A stretch of DNA of 64,000 bases from Onthophagus taurus (taxonomy: Eukaryota; Arthropoda; Insecta; Coleoptera; Scarabaeidae): contig NC_091966.1 in NCBI RefSeq assembly GCF_036711975.1, positions 10,857,501 to 10,921,500 of the forward strand. Reading direction: 5' to 3'. The position numbers were made by a program, and so were the translations under genes. Positions 22,463 to 33,300 of the stretch are shown here, one piece after another (the first letter of the stretch is position 1; each line of letters opens with the position of its first letter). Under the pieces are notes generated by a model. It saw only the letters and a list, made by a program, of their open reading frames with translations. It was not told the origin of the DNA and did not search any database.

Positions 22463-23990
22463 AATGTTTGAAGTCACTTATAATTTAATTGATACGGAGA
22501 CTGCTTTTTAAGGTTATAAACGCAATTCATTAATTTGGCGTTTATGGTAGGCGAGACAATTTGAGGTTTTTTACTTTTTCTTATAAAATCGTTTAACTTT
22601 TTACTTTCACTATATTTATCGTTTTTGGATAATCAGTTGTTATTTTTTTATAGATGTTGCTACTAATTTATATCTATTCTTGTGGGTATTGAAATTTATA
22701 AATAAGGAAGTCGAACCGATTTGAACATAATAAAAGAGTTAATTATTTTTTTAAATGTGGAAGTTTCTTCTATATCACGTTTATTCCTACTTTAACATTC
22801 TTTATAAGATAATGTCTTCATTACTATTCATAAAACGTACGAGATAGTGTTCATATACCAAAACAGAACATAAAGCACAGACTATTAACACAGTAATTGA
22901 TGGCCGAAAGGCGAATATTTCATTTATTGCCCCATTCAGACTCTTTTTTTGTTAATTACTGGGCACTGAATACGGTTCAATGTTACTATTAACCTAGAAT
23001 TTATAACAATAAACGAATTCTATTAAAGACTACGGGGGCTCTTTCACGCCCATTTACTATTATATTTTTCTTGACCTTCAACGTGCGCTTTAAGTGGTAA
23101 TTAGCACCGTTTTTAAACAGGCACGATTTACACGTTTGTCACCAAAGCAATTTTTATCACCTCATTTTCATAAACAATAGAGCTAATTTTTTAAACTCTT
23201 TACTGCAAGGCAGTTGATATTTTACAAGGTTTTGGGAATGGCAATGGAATAAGTTTTTTCTGTCCTCAATTTCTTATTATCAACTCTAACACTTGAAACA
23301 TTATAAATGTTATATCCTATTAAATGATTATCTACAGTTGATTATTTTGAACAAGTTATTGTGGAATAACGAAAGGTTCTTGTGCAACTGTTATCTAAGG
23401 TATGCATTAAATAGATGGAATTTTCGTTTGTTACGAAAATGCTCTGGTTTGATCGGAGAACGATCGAATAATAAGCAAAAATAAAATACAACGGACGAGA
23501 AAGTCATCGTAAATTGCCTATCCAATCATCAGATTTACGTAAGGTAAAGCAAATTCGGATAATTATCGTGTTAGTATTGTTTGGAAAGGTGAATGGTTTT
23601 GAGTAAATCGACTTGTTTTGTTATGCTTATTTATGATTTTAACACTTTAACATCTGTAATAAAGCAAAAATTTGATTTGATTATGGTTTTCATTAAAAAA
23701 GTTGATTGATTATAATAGTACCGTGAGAAACTGAAATATAATTTTTTTAAAGATTTTAAATATACTCTGAACTTTTAAAATATGTGAAGCGAAGCCTTTT
23801 GCATATGAAATTATGTTCTTTATTAATATATGATATAATTGCATCATCACGTATGAGGCTGCAGCCTGCTACAAAAATGTTTAATACTTTATCACAAAAC
23901 TTTTACGAATATTGTGTATAACTAGAGTAACAATTGTAACGCTTACCAATTTTGCATAATTTATCGTTCTGATTCATCATCATCATTAAC
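22463..23990. other. Intergenic, no gene seen
   Basis: AT-rich with chance ORFs only. Confidence 0.4.
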
Positions 23991-23999
23991 CATGCTCTC

Positions 24000-24560
24000 C
24001 AACGCTACCAACGTCCTGCATGACGTCATACTTCCATTGTTTTTGGTCTTCCTCTAGCTCTCTATTCTGTGGTGTCGATTCTATAATTCTCTTCACTCCT
24101 GTGTCTCCTCCCATTCTTTCCAAATGTCCTTGCTATTTCTCTACCCTTTACTGTGTAGTACCATGTCTGCACTGTCCATGAGTTGCCCCAGTACGTAGTT
24201 CATACTTCTTTCGACATTCCAACACCATCATGTATCGATCCATATATCTTGCGTAAAATCAGTCTTTGAAAAATTCTTAATTTGTATTAATTCTGTATAA
24301 TTTAATTCTTAGTCTTATAGCAATGCGATATATGTTGAGCTTCCATCGTCTGTCACTTTTGAGACTTTTCTGTAAGTTGAGTAAATTTTTTAGTTTAGTT
24401 CCTTTGGAGCGGTTTAGAATCACTATGTCTCCCATATGACAGCTTCTGAAAGCAGATTAAATATTACGGGAGATAATGCGTCACCTTTCCCGACTCCGTA
24501 GTTTACTTCAAACAGTTCTGTTAGCTCTTCTTGAATTCTGACAATGCCTTCGATCCAGTT
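24000..24560 (-). mobile_element. Decayed LINE fragment, minus strand
   Basis: The minus strand reads IRIQEELTELFEVNYGVGKG then DALSPVIFNLLSEAV, the RT palm entry motif. Worn C-terminal sequence continues to about 24000. Confidence 0.6.
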
Positions 24561-24609
24561 AGCGTGATATTAACTAATGTATTATGTAACTCATGAAATT
24601 TTCCTGTAA

Positions 24610-25160
24610 AATCAGAACACAAGGAGATATGTCAAGAATATTTGAAACCCATCAATGTCTACGACAAGGAGATTGGCTGTCATGTCTGGTTTTTAACATT
24701 ACCTTAGGAAAGGTGGTACGAGATGCAGAACTCCGAACATCTGGAACAATATTTGTAAGTTAGGGGTGACAATGTAGAGACGATTAGGAAGTATAAGAAA
24801 TATTTGAGATCGCTAAATAAAGAAGAGGATAATCCAAGCCTACAAATACTTCCATGGGCTTAAAAACAACTTCAGATCTAAGCTACTAAAAACAATTAAA
24901 TTATTTCTATAGAAAACCTACGGGTCGGAAACATGAACCTTAGTGCAGAAAGAGCAACAGGCACTAAGAAAATTCGAGAGCAAAGTGATCACAAGAATTA
25001 TTTTTGATTACCTTGAACCTGTGTGTAGACGATTTGTAGACTATGTGAAGGACGACCTAGGAAAACTGAATGTCAGGGGTTGGAGACGACAGACGCGAGA
25101 TGGACAAGTATAGAAGGAACTATTAGGATAGACCAAGGTTCATAACGAGCTGTAGAGCCA
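24610..25160 (+). mobile_element. Decayed LINE fragment, plus strand
   Basis: The plus strand reads GDWLSCLVFNITLGKVVRDAE, then RIIQAYKYFHGLKNNFRSK and YGSETWTLVQKEQQALRKFE. These are the palm and the post-RT YGSETW segment. It is back-to-back with the minus-strand fragment at 24000-24560. Confidence 0.65.
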
Positions 25161-25363
25161 AGCATGATAATGTACATAAGCCTTGTATTAAGCTCATTTC
25201 ACGTATAAATTCGTCAAAAAATGTGTTTGTAATAAAGTACTCAAAGATTTTTAAGGCAAAAAATTGATCTTACATCCTGAATTTACGCCGTCATCAAAAT
25301 TATGAATCGAGATTGTCATGTAAACAGCTTTAGAAACTATGACTTATAAAATCAATGATGAAT

Positions 25364-25393
25364 GAAACCATATGAATGCAATCATATGGTTTC
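25364..25393. repeat. Short perfect inverted repeat
   Basis: GAAACCATATGA and TCATATGGTTTC flank a 6-nt loop. It may be a mobile-element tip or chance; no partner is seen. Confidence 0.5.
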
Positions 25394-25659
25394 GGTCCCT
25401 ACACCTGCCTCCGATATTACGTGTAAATACAGCTTTGGTGTACAAGTCACTTTTTATTTTGCCTGTATGTATGGTGTGATCTAAATCAGATATTAGATGC
25501 AACTTTTATCATATATGTAGCTGCGGCTAACAGGATGAGTAATTTCTAGTATTTTCTATATATCAGGTCTTTAGTCATTTAATAAGTGAAGCAGTAGTAA
25601 TTTTAACTAGAAGAAAATAGTTCAAGTATTTCAACGGTCAATTTACTTTTTCCCATTTT

Positions 25660-26810
25660 TAAACACAACGAATATGTGAGTGTTGGAAGTAAGGATCCTT
25701 CTTTCTCCAAGGAATAAACTCATTTTGTAACGCTTCTTCTTCTTCATATTGGAGATCTGTCCATCTGTTAATTCTGAGGTCGTTGCCTTTGAACCATTTC
25801 CAGCTGTCACGCCATCTCTTTGAGGGTCTTCCAGGTAGTCCTGAACCAGGGGGGTTATCTACTAGCACAATTTTGGGAAGTCTATCAACGCTCATACGCC
25901 TCACGTGGTTATGCCCTTATATATTTTCCGCTATGTTCCCCATCTCACTATGTCTAGAACGTTGTATTGATCTCTAATATCGGAATTTCTCACTCTGTCC
26001 ATTCTCGTTTTCCTTGCAATTGATCTTAGTGCCTTTTTCTCGGCCACTCGTAATATGCTCTTGGTTTTGTTTGTTTCTGCCCTTACTTCTATTCCGTATG
26101 TCATTATCTGTCTTATACACGTTTTGTATATCCTAATTTTGCTGTCTATTCGCATATACAGGTTCGACCTGATTGTGCCTCTTAAGCATCCTGACATTGC
26201 GGTTATTTTATTAATTTGGTTCCTCAAGTCTTTCACTGGATCATGAATGCTAGATATGTGTACGCCTAAATAGTTATATTGCATGACTTGTTCTATTGAC
26301 TTATCATCGATTACGAGTTTACATCTTATCGGATCTTTTGCAGTAGTCATGGTCTTGGTTTTATCAATGGAGTGGTAGACTTGTTGTAGGTCGTCTTCTG
26401 GTTTTGCGACTATTGCTGCATCATTCGCGTAGCACACCACACTAACTCTCTTTGTGCCCATCACATACCCCACATTTAAGGATGTTACTTCCTCTATGAT
26501 TTTATCCATCAGGAGATTAAACAAAAAGAGGCGAAGGCTGTACCCCTGTCTAATTCCTCATTGCTCATAACTCATGTATAATCTTTACTATGTTGGCTGG
26601 CGCATTCTTTTCTTTAAAAGGCTTTCTTTCAAAAGCTTTCGTAAGATCTACGAAGCAGATGAACACAGGTTTATCAAATTCGATGGACTTTTCTTTTATC
26701 TGTTTGATTATGATTATTATTCTTAAACATTGAAATGGTGATACTGTTATGCCATTCATCTGGTACTTTTGAGTCATGAAGAACATTGTTGAACATTTTG
26801 CAACGCACGG
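25660..26810 (-). mobile_element. 5'-truncated LINE, RT palm to C terminus
   Basis: The minus strand shows KPVFICFVDLTKAFERK (RT motif A, near 26680). A 197-codon open run (26524-25931) follows, with VVCYANDAAIVAKPEDDLQ (YADD-like motif, altered to YAND), IEQVMQYNYLGVHISS and KIRIYKTCIRQIMTYGIEV. Next come EKKALRSIARKTRMDRVRNS and VDRLPKIVLVDNPPGSGLPG with RPSKRW at the end. The layout and wording fit RTE-like or related insect LINEs. A frameshift separates the pieces, the YADD motif is damaged and the endonuclease is missing. Confidence 0.8.
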
Positions 26811-27383
26811 GTAAGAAATTATAATTCCTAATATTACAATAAATATGACTGGTAAGTTATTACATTAACATTAATATATTTTTATAGCTTACTAATTTAT
26901 GATAAAAATACCTGCTATTTTATCATAAGGCCTTAAATATCAGTCCTTGTAAGTAATTTTTCGCCTGACGCGTAGGCTACTTCTTATACAAACCCAACCC
27001 ATAAAATTACTTTCTATAGTTGCTTACTTATAATGCAAATTTAAACTATAAAGATAAATACATTCCCTTAAGTAATTAGTACAACAGATTAATTAGAATA
27101 TTTGATTTGAAAAAATTAAATACTTTTTTAATTTTGAAAACGTTCGAATATTTTAGCTTAAAATACCATACAAAATAAATTATAATCGCATTAAGTTATA
27201 TTTTTAATTGTTATTTGTATCATGTAGTCATTATTGTTAATAGGAGTACTTCCTTTTTTTAATGCTAATTTCCCTCCACTTTGAATAGGTTGTTCAACTC
27301 ATTCATAAGTACCGCATTGCAGAACGTTTCTCTCAGAGATAACAATCAGCAAATACAACATTCCAACTTCTAAACTACTTTAC
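26811..27383. other. Upstream flank of the drebrin-like gene
   Basis: AT-rich, non-coding; presumably contains the promoter and 5' UTR, but no core element stands out. Confidence 0.4.
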
Positions 27384-27395
27384 ATGGTAGAATAA
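27384..27395 (+). promoter_or_regulatory. Minimal upstream ORF
   Basis: ATG GTA GAA TAA encodes M-V-E-stop. Its TAA shares a base with the main ATG in TAATGG, an arrangement that could modulate or permit re-initiation at the main start. Confidence 0.45.
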
Positions 27396-30300
27396 TGGCA
27401 ATAAACCTAATCAAATACCGGGAAAGCCTTCAGAGTGCATGGAAAGACGTGTTGGATGATAAAACCGATACAAATTGGTAAGTTTATTTTCATTAAAGTC
27501 TAATAATTCCTTTATTTTTAGGTTAGGTTAATAAATTTTCAATTTATTCCTATCATTTTAGGGCGTTATTTGGTTATGAAGGGCAAAGTAATGACTTAAA
27601 AGTCGTTGGAACTGGTAGTGATGGTCTTGAAGAACTCACGGAAGAGTTTAATAGTGGTAAAATAATGTATGCCTTTGTGAAAATTGATGACCCAAAAACC
27701 TCCCTACCCAAATGCGTTTTAATTAACTGGCAAGGTGAAGGTGCTAATACAGTAAAAAAAGGGATTTGTGCTAACCACCTTAGAGATATAGAGAAGTTTT
27801 TTACTGGTGCTCATTTAACAATAAATGCTCGAAATGAAGATGAAGTTGATGTTGATTTGATTATACAAAAAGTGTCAAAGGTTGGGTCTGCATACAGTTT
27901 CAAAAATCGTGTTGAACCCATTGAACAAACTAAACCTGTTGGTACTAATTATAAAAGAGTGAATCCAATAAAAGAAATAAACGCCCAGGAAAGAGATCAA
28001 TTTTGGATGAAAGAAGAACAAGAAGAGAAAATACGATTAGAACAAGAACATAAGAAAAAGGAGCTTGAAAGAAGAAAATTAGAAGAAGATACCAAACAAA
28101 GAGAAATTGAAGAGAGTTTAATAAGAGATGCTAGAACAAAAGAAAGAAATAATAGTATCGATCAAGTTAAACAAGCTGAAAAAGTCGCTTACGAAAAACA
28201 AAAAAGCCACGAACAAACTAAATACAGAGAAGAAGTAGAACATAAAGTAAACAGAAGTGATTTATTGCGTCAAGAAAGGAAAAAGGAAGCTCAAGAATTA
28301 ATCGGACAAAGAACTATTGATGCTAGGTCAATTTTTGAACAAAATACTTCGGCGGGACAAATAAAACGTACTCCAGAAAAACCAGTGAGAGCATCCATTT
28401 TAAAAGCTCAAAGTCAAGTTGCAGAGGCTGTTCAAAATCATGTGCAACCTGAAGAATCAACAGAACAACCACCTCAACCTGTTCATGAGGAACCAGGAAG
28501 TGATGATGAATCCGATCAATTTGCTACAATTAAGCGATCTCCTAAAGATATTGAAAAGAAAACTGCAACTAGTCCTATTGTTGAAGAGAAAAATGGTATA
28601 AATAGTAAACATGTTGAAGTTGTTAAGGAAGAACATAGGGAACAACCTAGGGTGTTGACGGAACAACAGTTTGTTGATGAAGTTATCTATGGTGATTTAG
28701 CAGACCCTGGATATCAAGCAAGAGCTCTTTATGATTATCAAGCAGGTAAATATATTTTGTTGGTTTAAAGAGTAAGTTGGCAAATTTTTTGTTTGGATTT
28801 AACCTTATCTCCATGAGCCTATCAGTAGGATTTTGTGTTGGTATATAATGACATAGCTTAGTCATAAAGTTGATAAAGTGATAAATTTTTTTATAGTGTT
28901 TTATTATTACTAAAACAAAATAATTAAATATACAGGTTATACAGGGTGTCTCACGTCAGTGGTTCCTTAGAACTTTCTCAGTTTTCCACTAATCATAGAG
29001 ATTTGAAATTTTGGTAGCATGGGTTGTTCATTTGGAACTTTCGATCTAAAATATTTTCATGATTTCCGCCACTTCCGGTCTACCGGAAGTAGACCATAAC
29101 TTCGTTATTTTAAATGGAATACTATAGTTTTTACTACACCGTTTAATTGTACGTAAAAAAATAGGTTGACTTTGATAAAAGTTATTGGTACCTAGCGTTT
29201 CTCGTTTTCGAGTTATTTTGGTTTTAAGCTTTTTTTGGTAAACTTCAACGTGCTCTTTACAACCCCATATCTCAGCCTACGTTAATTCAAAAAAGATCTA
29301 CATTGTCACGATTACTATTCAGATGCTGTCAAATAGATTGTCATTTGTTGTATTGGAGTAGCTTATACAGGAGGTGAAAAATTGAATTACTGTTTCTTCA
29401 TATTCAATGGCGAAAAAGTCGAAAATCTTAAATAGAACCCCCCATATTTTTTTAGCCTATCAGAAAGCGAATTTAATTCTCTACAAATTATCTATAAACA
29501 TTCTATTTATTGTAGTTTGCCTCATATTGGGAAATTTATTAAAACATGCACGAAATGCATGGTCAAAAATCTAATTAGAACTAAATAAAGTTGAAAATGT
29601 TTAATACCATTATAAAATCTCCTTAATGGTTAGCTAGGTTTCATCTGTAAACAGTGCTTAAAACAAAATTTAGGATTTTGAAACGAATATTTGAAAATAA
29701 AAGCGAAACAAAGGTATTGTTGTGGGTTGGGTTGGATGTTTCAGCTAATGTAACTCCAAAAACATGGCACATTTATTTCATGTATCCTTATAGTAAGTAT
29801 ATACACTTATATAATATAATAGTGGACCCTAAAAAAGTTCTAATGAACCAGTTTCGTGAGACACCTGTATGCTGTGTACATAAAGTATGAAATCAATTCG
29901 ATACAAATTTGAGGGATATTCTTTCAGAAAAAATTCTTGGATATCTATGTTATATTTTTTAACGCGCATTTTTTGAAATAAAATTGAAATGTACAGGTGT
30001 CCCAAAATTGAGATACCATGCCTAAGTTGACATTTAAAAATAGGAACATGGGGTTTTTTTGTTGCATTTATGGATGTAGCTGTCTTCGAAAAAATAGCAG
30101 TTAAAAAATACTGTTACTATTTTATTTGCAATAATAGAGTAAATTGCGCTATTCTCTGTTTCTGTGTTAATTTGTGACAAATGTTTAATAATGTAATGAT
30201 AACCATAAATTATGTTTTAACCCATAAGCAAATTTAGTATTTTAACATACTGTCTTAAAATTTTTTTTATACCTATATTTATTTTCTTTCGTCCTCACTG

Positions 30301-33300
30301 TGTTCTACAATCAAAAAAATTCATTTCTTTCTTCATCGTTTTCAAAACGGAGAAGGCTTATAAGTTCTTCAGAAAAATCTGTATTATTCCTTGATTTCTT
30401 GCTATGAAATGATATTATAATTAGGTCTGAAGATATTAATAGTCTGTTTAAAATGTCTCTATTATTGTGTATTCTTGACATTTTTCTGGAAAAGTTCTCT
30501 CTATACGTTCTAAGGTCTTTATTCCGAGTTTCTTGCGCTTCTTCTGAAAGCAGGTCAATCTGGATACCTAATGATTTTATTATTAAGTGGCCATGCACAA
30601 GAATTCTACTCACTGCCACAGGCATATAATACCAATTATACAGGGTGATTCACATAAGAACCGGCACAGAGCAGGGACATGTAGAGGACAATAAATTAAG
30701 ATGATTTAAAGTAACTTACCTTTATACTAAGTTATACACCTGAGGAGTTATAGGCCTTCAAAGTTGGCTCTTAAATTTTTCAAAAGTTCAATATCTTCGT
30801 AATAAATTAAGCTAGAAGAACCAAATTTGGTATACGTTATGAGTGTACTAAGGGTATTAATTGGTAACAAATTGAAGTCAATTGAGGCATTTCAAAGGGT
30901 TGATTAAGGGTGATGGTACCATAAATTTTGACAGATTTTTTTAACGTTTTGGCGGATTTAATAAATTACTACTTCATTTCATGTGGAATTTAATTCTAAA
31001 ACTTTTCTTACTCTTATTATTTTTTAAAAAACTGTCGTTTTCATAAAAAACTTAAATAACTAAAGACACTTATTTCGTAATTTTACTTAAAATAAGCGAA
31101 AATTCAGTAGTCGGCTATAAAGTTGTACGTCAAACTTGACAAATAGGTTATCAAGTTATTTGACAACAAGGTTTTATAACCTATTCTATAACACCTGTTC
31201 TGTGTCGGTTCTTATGTGAATCACCCTGTATAATTGATTCTATTACATTTGTAAATTTTTTAAATGCAGCAATATTCATTTCTTGATACTAATTTTTATG
31301 GAATAGGCATCTGGTTTGGCATTTTAATGCGTCATTGATTTTCTTTTTTATTACTGTGTGTTGGATAGGTATTTTTTAACTAAAAAAATACTTAGGACTT
31401 GTTTGGGAAGAAGGTTGCAACATGATATCCGAATCGTGACTGTTTTTTTAAAGACTCACGGTTAAGCCCGAATGCTTCTAGTTTCAAAACTAACTTTCAG
31501 TATTCACTGTCGAATATCCGTAGACACCACCCTGTATATTAGCCATTTTATTAAAAATGCGCAAATATGCGCAATTTATTTTATTGGGAATGGAAAATAT
31601 AGACTTGAAATTACATAAAAAACAAATTTCAACCTGGGATCTTCTGGGACTTTTTTTGTTGCTTAAATTAAAGTTTAAGATTGCAAATAAAATTTGTTTA
31701 TAAACAGTGTTGAGAAAAAGATAGATAAATGTAAATGTAAATAAACAGTTTATGTACAGTTTAAAATTATAGTAAAATTTCATAAGGGTACAACTTCTAA
31801 TATGTTTACAATCGTTTCTCATCATTAATCAAATGTATAAGTACGAAGGCTTTCACGGCCGGTGTGAATTAAACTAAAATTAAAACTAGAACTAACACTA
31901 GAAACTTTCGGGTTTTGAAGTGCGTCTTTTAAGAAAAGGTTTGACGTTTCAGATGCCATGTTGCAACCTTCTTCAGAAACTGGTTCGAAGTGGTAAGACA
32001 CATATTTTAAACTTTCATAATAACTTTTATGAAAGTCAACATATTTTTTTACTTACAATTAAAAGGTGTAATTAAAACGACAGCATTCCATTTAAAATAA
32101 CGACGTTATTGTCTACTTCCTGTTGACAGGAAGTGGCAGCCATCTTGAAAATATTTTAGATCAAAAGCTCCCAATGAACAATCCATGCTACCAAAATTAG
32201 TACCTAAAAAAGTTCTAACGAACCAGTTACGTGAGACACCTGTATATGTTTTAAAAAATAATCTGAAAAATGAAAATATGGAAAAACTGATTTCAAAACA
32301 AAAATAAATAATTAATAATTAGCTCTTTTATATAAAATTGATAAAATATGTTGTGATTCCAAACAGAAACTAGTCAAAATGACATTTCTTTGTCTACAGA
32401 ACGTGAAAGTCTTTAACATCCAGAATGTAACAGTTATTTACATCAAAGTCTGGAAAGTTCTCTATAGCAGGCGAAGAACATTGAATATTAAGTTCTGAGC
32501 CTAGCAAGTCAATTTTACAGCCGCGAATAGTATTAAATTTATCCTGAAACCATAAAAATTGTTATTAAATTTCTGGTACACGCAATTGCCTATAGAAACG
32601 CCAGGCGAAACATGGTGTTAGTTAGAAGTTATTAAACTTAAAATTTATTATCCGAATTTTGTTATTTACTTTTTTCTATTCATCAAATAGATTCAGCTTT
32701 TTCTGGAACAACTAAAATTAGAACTTGCACTAGCCCTAGAACCAACACTAGATCTAGAACTAGAAACATTTTGGTTTAGCTGTACGTCTCTTGAGACGGC
32801 TAAAACTGTACTTTCTTTATTTTATGTTCAAAATTTGCCAATATAACGCTATCAAATACGTTTTTCAATTTCTTAGAGTTGCATCAACCCTTAAATTCTT
32901 TATAACCAAACTTATATTGTCTTGTTGATTTACTGGGAATAAGTCCAGAAATTGCAGTTTTTGCTGCTTCACACACTTCATAAGGTAAGTCTTCGTCACT
33001 CTCCGACGACATATTCTATATTTTTGTAACTTCACAATATATAAATTATTAATTGTTAATAAACAATGCATGTTACTCCTAAATCCTTATTGTTTACACC
33101 GTTTGTTTTTGTTTACTTCGTTTCCATAGTCATCACAGCATCAAAGAATATGTGATGTTCAAAAATAAATAGTTGTTTGATTTTCTTTACGTTTTTTAAA
33201 AAATCGCTCTTGAATGCGAAAGTGTTATTTCACTATTTTATATCAAAAGTAACTATTCTTTATAGTTCAATAATACCTTTTATTGTGTTTTTTTGCAAAT

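Noticed and set aside
28457-28865. Minus- and other-frame ORFs over the drebrin-like exon
   Set aside because: Shadows of the clear coding frame.
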